Translations under genes and position numbers: made by a program
Notes under the pieces: model-generated
The model's database searches: none
Seen by the model: the letters and a program-made list of their open reading frames with translations, nothing else
Told to the model about the DNA's origin: nothing
Assembly: GCA_021780935.1 (NCBI GenBank)
Contig: JAJXXT010000076.1
Coordinates: 1 to 24,317, forward strand
Source of the DNA: Pseudomonadota bacterium
GTDB lineage: Bacteria; Pseudomonadota; Alphaproteobacteria; Acetobacterales; Acetobacteraceae
Length of the DNA: 24,317 nucleotides
Reading direction: 5' to 3'
In this document: one piece after another, positions 9,559 to 15,609 of the stretch
Layout: each line of letters starts with the position of its first letter
Numbering within the stretch: the first letter of the stretch is position 1

Positions 9559-11145
9559 ATGAGTGTGCTGGCGGCGGATGCGGCGTGGCGGCCGGCGGCC
9601 AATCCATGGCTCATCGCCGTTGTCGCCACGCTGGCCGCGTTCATGGAGATCCTCGACACCACGATCGTCAATGTCAGCTTGCCGCATATCGCCGGCAGCC
9701 TGTCCTCGTCCTACGATGACTCGACGTGGGCGCTGACCTCCTACCTCGTCGCCAACGGCATCGTCTTGCCGATTTCCGGCTGGCTCGGACGGCTCATCGG
9801 CCGCAAGCGCTTCTTCCTCATCTGCATCGCCGCCTTTTCCCTGTTCTCCCTCCTGTGTGGGGTTGCCACCAGTCTCGGCCAGCTCATTGTTTTCCGCCTA
9901 CTGCAAGGGTTCTTCGGTGGCGGGCTGCAGCCGATCCAGCAATCCATCATCCTCGACACATTCGAGCCCGCCCGTCGCGGCCGAGCGTTCGCTGTCGTCG
10001 CAATCGCCGTGATCTTCGCACCGGTCATCGGCCCCACCCTCGGCGGCTGGATCACCGACACCTACACCTGGCGCTGGGTCTTTCTCATCAATGTTCCCAT
10101 CGGCGTCTTCACCTTCCTCGCCGTGACCGCACTGGTCGAGGACCCGCCCTGGGTGCGGCGGGACCGGGCGCGCGCCAAGGATTTCGACTATATCGGTCTC
10201 GGGCTGATCGCACTCGGCCTCGGCTGCCTGCAGATCATGCTCGATCGCGGCGAGGATAATGATTGGTTTTCCTCACCCGCCATCCGGGTGTTCGGCATCC
10301 TTGCCGCGCTCGGCCTCAGCGGGTCGGTGGCTTGGCTGCTGACCACGAGGAAGCCGATCGTCGATCTTCGTGTATTCGCGGACCGCAATTTCGCCGTCGG
10401 CTCGGTCGCGATGTTCGCGATCGGGGCGATCCTGTATTCGAGCTCGGTCCTGATCCCCCAGCTCGGTCAACTCTGGTTCGGCTACACGGCCCTCCTCGCA
10501 GGGCTGCTGCTCACGCCAGGCGCATTTCTCATCCTCGTGATGATCCCGATCGTCGCGCGCGTGCTGTTGCCGAACGTGCCCACCCGGGCGCTGGTCGCCT
10601 TCGGCTTCCTTGCCCTCGGCGCCGCCCTGACCTACGCGCACGGCCTCACGCCGGATATGGACTTCACCCATCTGGCTCTGCTGCGAGCGGCGCAAAGTTT
10701 CGGCCTCGCGTTCCTGTTCGTTCCCAACAGCACCCTCGCCTATTCCACCCTTCCCCGTCAGCTCAACGCCGACGCCAGCGCGCTCTACGTCATGTTGCGC
10801 AACGTCGCCGGTTCGATCGGCATTTCGTTGGTGACTGCCGCAGTGACCAGCCGCGCCCAGGTGCACCGCGCCTATCTCACCGACCACACCTCATCGCTCG
10901 ATTCCGGCTTCATGCAGATGCTGGCCCAAACCCGGGCACAGCTACAGACGCAGGGTGTCGCTCCCGGACGGCTGCAAGCTGTCGCCGAAGGTCTCGCAAA
11001 CCACACGCTGGACGTGCAGTCGGCGATCCTGGCCTATGGTGATGTCTTCGGATACTGCGCCATGGCCGCGTTCGCCATCGTGCCACTTGCGCTGCTATTC
11101 CGGTCCGGTCGCCAGATCGCGACGTCTGCGTCGGGCGGGCATTGA
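9559..11145 (+). CDS. DHA2-family MFS multidrug exporter (EmrB/QacA type)
   Basis: This is a 528-aa inner-membrane transporter with about 14 predicted hydrophobic segments, the layout of the drug:H+ antiporter-2 family. Family motifs seen: LDTTIVNVSLPHIAG (32-46, including Asp33 in the first helix), the motif A loop GWLGRLIGRKRFF (74-86), RLLQGFFGGGLQP and GPTLGGWITDTYTWRWVFLINVPIG. It resembles EmrB, but no EmrA-type membrane-fusion subunit or TolC-like gene is next to it, so substrate and partners are unknown. It begins 37 bp after the quinone oxidoreductase and may be read with it. The start has only a weak ribosome-binding sequence. It converges on the ModE-like regulator. Confidence 0.93.
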   Translation: MSVLAADAAWRPAANPWLIAVVATLAAFMEILDTTIVNVSLPHIAGSLSSSYDDSTWALTSYLVANGIVLPISGWLGRLIGRKRFFLICIAAFSLFSLLCGVATSLGQLIVFRLLQGFFGGGLQPIQQSIILDTFEPARRGRAFAVVAIAVIFAPVIGPTLGGWITDTYTWRWVFLINVPIGVFTFLAVTALVEDPPWVRRDRARAKDFDYIGLGLIALGLGCLQIMLDRGEDNDWFSSPAIRVFGILAALGLSGSVAWLLTTRKPIVDLRVFADRNFAVGSVAMFAIGAILYSSSVLIPQLGQLWFGYTALLAGLLLTPGAFLILVMIPIVARVLLPNVPTRALVAFGFLALGAALTYAHGLTPDMDFTHLALLRAAQSFGLAFLFVPNSTLAYSTLPRQLNADASALYVMLRNVAGSIGISLVTAAVTSRAQVHRAYLTDHTSSLDSGFMQMLAQTRAQLQTQGVAPGRLQAVAEGLANHTLDVQSAILAYGDVFGYCAMAAFAIVPLALLFRSGRQIATSASGGH

Positions 11146-11180
11146 TGCCCGCGCCGGCTGGGGCTGCCGACCTTTGCCGA

Positions 11181-11552
11181 TTACGCGCCTTCGCAGGCCA
11201 CGCCGAGGGCGCCGACATGCGGTTTGGCAACCGCATGGGCGGCTGCCTCTATGGCGCGATACTGAGCGACGACGGCGAGCCCGGCCGGCGTCAGTGTCGC
11301 CCCGCCGCCGCCCGCCCCTCCCGCGCTCGTTACCACCACCGCCGTGCCCAGGGTGCGGTTGAGCTCCTCGACCAGATCCCAGGCTCGGCGATAGGACATT
11401 CGCAGCGCTCGTCCGGCCGCCGAAATCGATCCGGTGTTCGCGATCGTTTCCAGTAAGACGACCTTGCCGGGTCCGATCCGGGCCCCGGACGCAAGGTCGA
11501 GCCGGATGCTCAGCCGGAAATCAGGCGCACTCGTGGGCGGGCTCTCGATCAT
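11181..11552 (-). CDS. ModE-N-type winged-helix transcriptional regulator
   Basis: The 123-aa product (ATG 11552) is a stand-alone winged helix-turn-helix protein of the ModE N-terminal/LysR-like class. Seen: KVVLLETIANTGSISAAGRAL then MSYRRAWDLVEELN (about 30-65), and a glycine-rich wing TSAGGAGGGGATLTPAG (73-89) characteristic of this class. The C-terminal molybdate-binding TOBE (Mop) domains of full ModE are missing, so molybdate sensing is not supported by sequence; short forms of this kind are common in alphaproteobacteria. No molybdate transport genes are adjacent. It is convergent with the MFS gene (35 bp apart) and divergent from sdhAF4 (80 bp apart). The frame extends upstream to 11660, but residues there look non-conserved. 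Confidence 0.85.
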   Translation of the reverse strand: MIESPPTSAPDFRLSIRLDLASGARIGPGKVVLLETIANTGSISAAGRALRMSYRRAWDLVEELNRTLGTAVVVTSAGGAGGGGATLTPAGLAVVAQYRAIEAAAHAVAKPHVGALGVACEGA

Positions 11553-11632
11553 GGTCAGGTAGCTAATCACGGCTGGGCGTGTCGTCAAAGCGGCGCGTTG
11601 CCGGCTGCCCTGGTCGCGCCCATATCGGTGGG

Positions 11633-11836
11633 ATGACCGAGGCCGATGCCACGCACCCAACCGCGATCACCGCAACCGCCACCGAGCCGCCGAAGGTGCC
11701 GGCGCTCCAACCGCCGGATCGCGGTGAGCACGAGCCCCCGCCGCCGGGCAAGCCGGCCGAACTCGGCGGGCCCAAGGGCCCGGAGCCGACCCGCTACGGG
11801 GATTGGGAGCGCAAGGGCCGCTGTATCGATTTCTGA
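11633..11836 (+). CDS. sdhAF4: Succinate dehydrogenase assembly factor 4 (DUF1674)
   Basis: A 67-aa protein with a low-complexity Pro/Ala-rich N-terminus and the diagnostic C-terminal block [22 protein letters not shown]. In eukaryotes and alphaproteobacteria this family binds flavinylated SdhA and helps assemble succinate dehydrogenase (complex II). The start is set at ATG 11633 because upstream residues in the open frame look non-coding. Its last 43 bp overlap, tail to tail, the 3' end of folD on the other strand. No sdh genes are in the window, so it acts in trans. Confidence 0.9.
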   Translation: MTEADATHPTAITATATEPPKVPALQPPDRGEHEPPPPGKPAELGGPKGPEPTRYGDWERKGRCIDF

Positions 11837-12675
11837 TCGCGCCGCGCCGCCGCCGCGGCGAGCGTATTCTCGAGCAGGCAGGCGATGGTCATCGGCCCGA
11901 CCCCGCCGGGCACCGGCGTGATCGCTCCCGCGTGATCCACGCATTCGTCGAAGGCAACATCGCCGACCAGGCTGCCGTCGGCGCGCCGGTTGATGCCGAC
12001 ATCGATCACCACCGCGTCGTTCGCCACCCAGTCCCCCCGCACCAATTCGGCACGGCCGACCGCGGCGATGATGACCTCCGCCCGGCGGCACTCGGCGGCG
12101 AGATCGCGCGTGCGCGAATGGGCCAGGGTCACGGTTGCATCCGCGCGCAGCAGCAGTTCGGCAATCGGCTTGCCGACGATCGCCGAACGTCCCAGCACGA
12201 CCGCCCTCGCCCCGCGCAGTGCTGTACCCGCATGGGCGAGCAGTTTCATCACCCCCAGAGGTGTGCATGGCACCAAGCCTGGCGCCGCGCTATGCAGTCG
12301 GCCGACATTCAGCGGATGGAAGCCGTCGACGTCCTTGGCGGGGTCGATCGCGCCGATCACCGCCTCGGGCCGGATCTGCGGCGGCAGCGGCAGTTGAACC
12401 AGAATGCCGTCGACGTCGGCATCGTCATTGAGCCGGGCGATCTCGGCCAGCAATGCCCCTTCGGTCGTCTCGGCCGGCAGACGGATGGTCCAGGCCTTCA
12501 CCCCGATGGCATCGGCAGCGCGGGCTTTATTGCGGACATAGACGGCGCTCGCCGGCTGTTCGCCAACTAGCACGACCGCGAGACCAGCCCGATAGGCCAG
12601 CCTGGCCGCCTGCTGCGTCAAATCCGCCCGCAGCGCGGCCGCCAACGCCCTTCCGTCCAGGATCTGTGCCGTCAT
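11794..12675 (-). CDS. folD: Bifunctional methylenetetrahydrofolate dehydrogenase/methenyltetrahydrofolate cyclohydrolase FolD
   Basis: FolD interconverts 5,10-methylene-, 5,10-methenyl- and 10-formyl-tetrahydrofolate using NADP+, feeding purine and formyl-Met synthesis. The 293-aa product has the catalytic Tyr46 and Lys50 in [26 protein letters not shown] (89-98), [14 protein letters not shown] (114-127), the NADP-binding [11 protein letters not shown] (160-170), and [15 protein letters not shown] (257-271). Length matches the family (about 285-300). ATG 12675 overlaps the DUF167 stop as ATGA. The frame stays open upstream but is out of register with the real upstream gene. The last 15 codons overlap sdhAF4 antisense and lie beyond the conserved core. 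Confidence 0.97.
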   Translation of the reverse strand: MTAQILDGRALAAALRADLTQQAARLAYRAGLAVVLVGEQPASAVYVRNKARAADAIGVKAWTIRLPAETTEGALLAEIARLNDDADVDGILVQLPLPPQIRPEAVIGAIDPAKDVDGFHPLNVGRLHSAAPGLVPCTPLGVMKLLAHAGTALRGARAVVLGRSAIVGKPIAELLLRADATVTLAHSRTRDLAAECRRAEVIIAAVGRAELVRGDWVANDAVVIDVGINRRADGSLVGDVAFDECVDHAGAITPVPGGVGPMTIACLLENTLAAAAARRDQKSIQRPLRSQSP

Positions 12676-12986
12676 AGCGCCTCCAGACGCTCGGCGAGCG
12701 CCGCGGGATCGCCATCGACGCGAAGAATCTTCTCGGCAGAGGATGCGCCGGCGATCAGCGCCACCGCCCCGCGGGGAACATCGAGTGCTGCCGCCAGAGC
12801 GGCGCACACCGCCGCATTGGCCCGTCCCCCCTCGGCGGGCGCGGCCACGGCGATGCGCAGACGGAGTTCGGCGCGGCCCGACGCGGTCGCTCCGGCGATG
12901 GTCCCACCGACGCTCGGCCGGCGGGAGCGCGGTTGTACCTTCACCGCCACGCGCACGAAGCCCGTTCCGGCCTGCCAGAACGCCAT
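12672..12986 (-). CDS. DUF167 family protein (YggU type)
   Basis: This is a 104-aa small conserved protein of the DUF167/YggU family, whose molecular role is not settled. Recognised by [14 protein letters not shown] near the N-terminus and by [20 protein letters not shown] (49-68) followed by [11 protein letters not shown], the most conserved stretch of the family. It sits between yggT and folD, an arrangement common in proteobacteria, and its stop overlaps folD by 4 bp, so the two are probably co-translated. A GGAGG-like sequence lies about 12 bases upstream of the ATG. Confidence 0.92.
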   Translation of the reverse strand: MAFWQAGTGFVRVAVKVQPRSRRPSVGGTIAGATASGRAELRLRIAVAAPAEGGRANAAVCAALAAALDVPRGAVALIAGASSAEKILRVDGDPAALAERLEAL

Positions 12987-13035
12987 CCCCGACCCGCCTC
13001 CGGCTGCCGCCCGGATCCGATGATCACCTCAATAC

Positions 13036-13338
13036 TCAATACATGCCCTGTCGCCAGAGCGCCATCTGCGCCTCCGAGAGCAGCATCTGCAGCGCCTGCA
13101 GCAGAAGAATGAGAATGATCGGGCTGATGTCGATGCCGCCGAAATTCGGCAGCATTGATCGGATCGGCCGCAACGCCGGCTCGGTAATGCGGTAAAGAAA
13201 ATCGGACACCGTCCAGACCAACCGGTTCCGCGTGTCGAGCACGTTGAAGGCGATCAGGTTGCTCATCACCGCGGCCAGGATCACGGCCCAGAAATAGAGC
13301 CTGATCAGTTCGGAGATCAGCCAGAAGAGTGCGTTCAT
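13036..13338 (-). CDS. yggT: YggT family inner-membrane protein
   Basis: A 100-aa integral membrane protein with two hydrophobic segments: residues ~4-30 (WLISELIRLYFWAVILAAVM) and ~70-90 (DISPIILILLLQALQMLL). Between them is the conserved DFLYRITEPALRPIRSMLPNFGGIDISPI, which is diagnostic for YggT. Family members in other organisms have been linked to osmotic tolerance, membrane integrity or cell-division positioning, but no single function is established. It starts the minus-strand yggT-DUF167-folD group, 49 bp upstream of DUF167. About 130 bp separate its start from the terminator of the phage module and must contain its promoter; I could not identify a convincing -35/-10 pair. Confidence 0.92.
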   Translation of the reverse strand: MNALFWLISELIRLYFWAVILAAVMSNLIAFNVLDTRNRLVWTVSDFLYRITEPALRPIRSMLPNFGGIDISPIILILLLQALQMLLSEAQMALWRQGMY

Positions 13339-13466
13339 GGGGATGGGTGTCGCTCGTTGAGGGAGGACGCGCGAAGCCGCGCCCCTTCTAGCCGTGTTCG
13401 TCTAGCCGGCCCGCGCCGATGGCGCAACCGCGCCTAATTGGTGCGAATTAGCAACGATCATCCGAC

Positions 13467-13500
13467 AAAAAAGCCGGCGAGGCCCTTCAGGACCCCGCCG
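13467..13500 (-). terminator. Rho-independent terminator closing the phage module
   Basis: On the minus strand an 11-position stem (nine pairs, two mismatches) with a TGAA loop is formed by 13500-13475. It is followed by GC and then six T residues (13472-13467). It lies 36 bp past the stop of the holin-like gene and ahead of the yggT promoter region, so it would stop transcription from the phage module before it enters yggT. Confidence 0.75.
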
Positions 13501-13535
13501 TGCCAACCAGACCCTCCGCCCGGTTCCGCGAGCCG

Positions 13536-13907
13536 CTATCTTGCAACCCCGACGCCGACAGTCGGGTCGATCGCCAGCAGCTTGCCGAGTTCCCCCGATA
13601 CCATCCCTGCAGCCGCCGCCGGCGTCAGCTTTGCCCGATCGAGCGCTGCGGGCAGGTTTGCCAGCATCTGTTCCACGCCCGCCGCGACGGCGGCGTTCAG
13701 CGAGGCCGTATCGGTGACCGGCGCACCAGCGCTGACCATCTGCTTGTAGGCCTCGCCCGCGGCCTGTCCGGCGGCGGCGAGCAGGCTGGTGCTGATATGG
13801 TGCTGGCGGAGCCAGACCAGGGCCAGGGCAAAGAGCGCCGGGGCCAAGGCGGTGGCAAAGGCGAACAGCCATGGCAGGATCGCCGTCTCCAGTATCCGGG
13901 TCATCAT
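13536..13907 (-). CDS. Small membrane protein, candidate holin
   Basis: A 123-aa protein with one strong N-terminal hydrophobic segment (about 10-33, LPWLFAFATALAPALFALALVWL). It is followed by a soluble, Ala-rich, probably helical tail containing AGQAAGEAYKQ and AAGVEQMLANLP. One transmembrane segment plus an amphipathic tail, and its place directly after the endolysin, fit a phage holin, perhaps of the LL-H type. I infer holin from context; no decisive motif is visible. GGAGAGACG precedes ATGATG; either ATG could be used. It is the last gene before the terminator and lies 25 bp after the GH108 gene. Confidence 0.7.
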   Translation of the reverse strand: MMTRILETAILPWLFAFATALAPALFALALVWLRQHHISTSLLAAAGQAAGEAYKQMVSAGAPVTDTASLNAAVAAGVEQMLANLPAALDRAKLTPAAAAGMVSGELGKLLAIDPTVGVGVAR

Positions 13908-13932
13908 CGTCTCTCCAAATTCTTCGGAACAC

Positions 13933-14466
13933 TCAGGCCGCGGCCCGCATCGCCTGGAAGGGGAGCCGGCATAGCCGCCGCGCCCAGCCGGGGCCGAAAC
14001 GGTGCCACTCCGCCAGGCCGGTCATGAACAGCAGGCGCCGGGCCTGGAATTCCGCGCACAGCCATTCGAGGTCGGCCTGCGCCACGCGGCGCTCGATCGC
14101 CGCCAGGCTCGCCGGCCCGATCAGGCCGTCCGCAATGACGCCCACCGTCTCCTGCACGAGCAGGGCCGCGCGCCGCACCCCGCCATTCACCGCCGCGTCG
14201 AAGACCAGCAGCGCCAGCGGCGGCGGCATACTCCCGGCACAGAGCGGTGCCCAGTAACGCAGACGATAGATCGCCTGCGCCTGGTCCAGGCTGAGCGAGG
14301 CGATATCGAGGGTCGGGAAAGCGGCGGCGCTGATGCCGAATTTTGTGCCGCGCAGGACCCCCCGCCCCGATGCGCCGCCTGTCCAATTGCCGGGATCGGA
14401 CGGGTCGGTGGTGAAGCCGCCTTCGTTCCCGATCACGGTGGCAAACGCGAAGGCGAACCCGCTCAT
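13933..14466 (-). CDS. Glycoside hydrolase family 108 endolysin (N-acetylmuramidase)
   Basis: This is a peptidoglycan-cleaving lysozyme of phage type. From ATG 14466 it has 177 aa, typical of GH108. The catalytic motif GNEGGFTTDPSDPGNWTGG gives Glu15, with GTKFGIS 41-47 downstream. The C-terminal half has FDAAVNGGVRRAALLVQE and ADGLIGPASLAAI, the peptidoglycan-binding part usual in this family. There is no signal peptide, so release through a holin is expected, consistent with the adjacent holin-like gene. The start overlaps the upstream stop as ATGA, indicating coupled translation. Confidence 0.93.
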   Translation of the reverse strand: MSGFAFAFATVIGNEGGFTTDPSDPGNWTGGASGRGVLRGTKFGISAAAFPTLDIASLSLDQAQAIYRLRYWAPLCAGSMPPPLALLVFDAAVNGGVRRAALLVQETVGVIADGLIGPASLAAIERRVAQADLEWLCAEFQARRLLFMTGLAEWHRFGPGWARRLCRLPFQAMRAAA

Positions 14467-14867
14467 GGCAGACTCACCCCCAACGAGAACTCCAATAGCC
14501 GCCGCGCCAGCCGCCACAACAGCGGCATCGCGTACAACACCACCGCACCCAGCGGACCCAGAACGAGTGCCGCGCCAACCGCCTTGCCGCGCAGCGCGGC
14601 CATCTCGGCGACCGGCTCGCGGAGTGATTGAAGCGACTCACGGACATCGCGCTGAGCCTGGCGCAGTCTGGCGACATCGCCTGCGAGCGCGGTCACCGCG
14701 CCGTCATGCTTCGTCTCCAGCGCGCGCACGTCGGACGTTACCGCATGCAGCTCAGCGCGCAGCAACTCGCTCTGCTTCTCCGCGGCCGTGTGGCGGAGGT
14801 CGATCTTCTCGTGCAGCGCGCGCACGCTGGCCACGAGTTCGCCGATTTGCTGGAAAACGCCACTCAT
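14463..14867 (-). CDS. Coiled-coil protein with C-terminal membrane segment (XhlA-like layout)
   Basis: The 134-aa product from ATG 14867 is preceded by GAGG eight bases upstream. Residues ~1-90 are rich in charged and Leu/Val heptad-like positions (VRALHEKIDLRHTAAEKQSELLRAE, LETKHDG, RDVRESLQSLREPV) and should form a coiled coil. Residues ~96-118 are a hydrophobic membrane segment, and the tail RRLLEFSLGVSLP follows. This coil-then-membrane layout resembles XhlA-type lysis accessory proteins, and the gene is translationally coupled to the GH108 endolysin. A role in lysis is inferred from layout and position only. The frame extends to 14933, but the upstream codons have no ribosome-binding site of similar quality. 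Confidence 0.8.
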   Translation of the reverse strand: MSGVFQQIGELVASVRALHEKIDLRHTAAEKQSELLRAELHAVTSDVRALETKHDGAVTALAGDVARLRQAQRDVRESLQSLREPVAEMAALRGKAVGAALVLGPLGAVVLYAMPLLWRLARRLLEFSLGVSLP

Positions 14868-14939
14868 TTGGCAAACCTCGCGCATTGCACGCGCTCCTTG
14901 CCGGGTCCGCCCCTCATTGCAGGACGCGTCCATCCGGGC

Positions 14940-15317
14940 TCAACCGATGCCAGCATCGGCCGCACCCGCCAGGGCCGGGTCCGTCGCCACCCCGTGAACA
15001 TCGGGCAGCCGTGACGGATTGCCGACCGGCTGCGCCGCCGCCGTCGCGGCCTTGGCCTTGACCGCGCTGTAGAGCATGGCCGTGCTCACGGCATGCAGGT
15101 CGGTCCCTGCCGGAAAATCTGCCGGTACCAGCGTATAGCGCAGCGGTGATGCCGCCGTCGCGCGCCCCGCCTTGTACGCCGCCTCGTCGGCAAAGCCCAT
15201 GAACGTCACTTCGATCCGCTTGGCATCGATGAAATCCTGCCTCCCTGCCAAGTGCCAGTAGCGCATCGGCACACCCGTGGCATCCCGATCGATTTCCTTC
15301 TGCAATCCCACGATCAC
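14940..15317 (-). CDS. Hypothetical phage protein
   Basis: The function is not recognised. The GTG at 15317 gives 125 aa and overlaps the upstream small frame as GTGA. A second GTG two codons later (15311) is better spaced from GAGGAG (8 bases) and gives 123 aa. The N-terminal ~60 residues look like a compact domain (MRYWHLAGRQDFIDAKRIEVTFMGFADEAAYKAG). The C-terminal third is Ala/Pro-rich and probably flexible. There are no membrane segments. It sits between the fibre and lysis genes, a place where phages often keep fibre-assembly chaperones or small tail accessories; that is only a suggestion. Confidence 0.75.
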   Translation of the reverse strand: MIVGLQKEIDRDATGVPMRYWHLAGRQDFIDAKRIEVTFMGFADEAAYKAGRATAASPLRYTLVPADFPAGTDLHAVSTAMLYSAVKAKAATAAAQPVGNPSRLPDVHGVATDPALAGAADAGIG

Positions 15318-15478
15318 TTCTCCTCACAAATATCAGCACTTGTGCGCAGCCCCGCCGCCATCACACGGCGCGTCGTGATGGCGAGGGCCTGCTCGATCCC
15401 GCACGGACGATGCACCTCCCCGTTGCCTGCCCTCGCCAATTCACGCAGCCGCCGATGCTGTCCGGCGTGATGTTGCAA
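15314..15478 (-). CDS. Possible 54-aa protein coupled to the next gene
   Basis: A short open frame starts at TTG (15478-15476), directly after an in-frame TAG. Its TGA stop overlaps the next gene's GTG as GTGA, the 4-bp overlap seen repeatedly in this module. The product is basic at its start (QHHAGQHRRLRELARAG) and ends LRTSADICEEK. AGGCGG lies six bases before the TTG. Part of the frame forms a hairpin (arms 15356-15364 and 15375-15383). No family is recognised. The TTG start and small size make it uncertain; later in-frame GTG or ATG codons could be the true start. Confidence 0.4.
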   Translation of the reverse strand: MQHHAGQHRRLRELARAGNGEVHRPCGIEQALAITTRRVMAAGLRTSADICEEK

Positions 15479-15543
15479 CTAGAGCCGCCTGAGATCTAAT
15501 TGAGCGTTTGCGGCTCGGGCAGATCGGAGATCCGCTGCTCTAG
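15479..15543. repeat. CTAGAGC/GCTCTAG-bounded unit 1 (degenerate palindrome)
   Basis: A 65-bp stretch begins CTAGAGC and ends GCTCTAG, so its ends are inverted repeats. The interior is only weakly self-complementary, with a GATCT/AGATC pair. It lies in the gap between the 54-aa frame and the SGNH fibre gene, directly next to unit 2. Confidence 0.5.
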
Positions 15544-15563
15544 AGTCATATCGTTCTAGAGCA
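15536..15563. repeat. Inverted repeat sharing an arm with unit 2
   Basis: TGCTCTAGA (15536-15544) and TCTAGAGCA (15555-15563) are perfect 9-bp inverted repeats around a 10-bp loop. The second arm is also the left arm of the 55-bp palindrome, so the two hairpins cannot both form. Confidence 0.7.
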
Positions 15564-15609
15564 CGACCGTCCGACCTGATGATTCCATCAGGGCGGACCG
15601 TGCTCTAGA
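15555..15609. repeat. 55-bp near-perfect palindrome (unit 2)
   Basis: It begins TCTAGAGCACG and ends CGTGCTCTAGA, with a central CCTGATG-ATTC-CATCAGG stem-loop and GTCCG/CGGAC between. It would fold into a long hairpin. The stop codon (TAG) of the SGNH fibre gene lies within its left-reading arm at 15607-15605. It has no T tract, so it is not a classic intrinsic terminator. It looks like a dispersed intergenic palindromic element and could act as an RNA stabiliser or partial terminator. Confidence 0.75.

Noticed and set aside
13434..13451. CTAATT/AATTAG inverted repeat upstream of yggT
   Set aside because: It is short and AT-rich in a probable promoter region; no matching regulator or promoter spacing could be shown.
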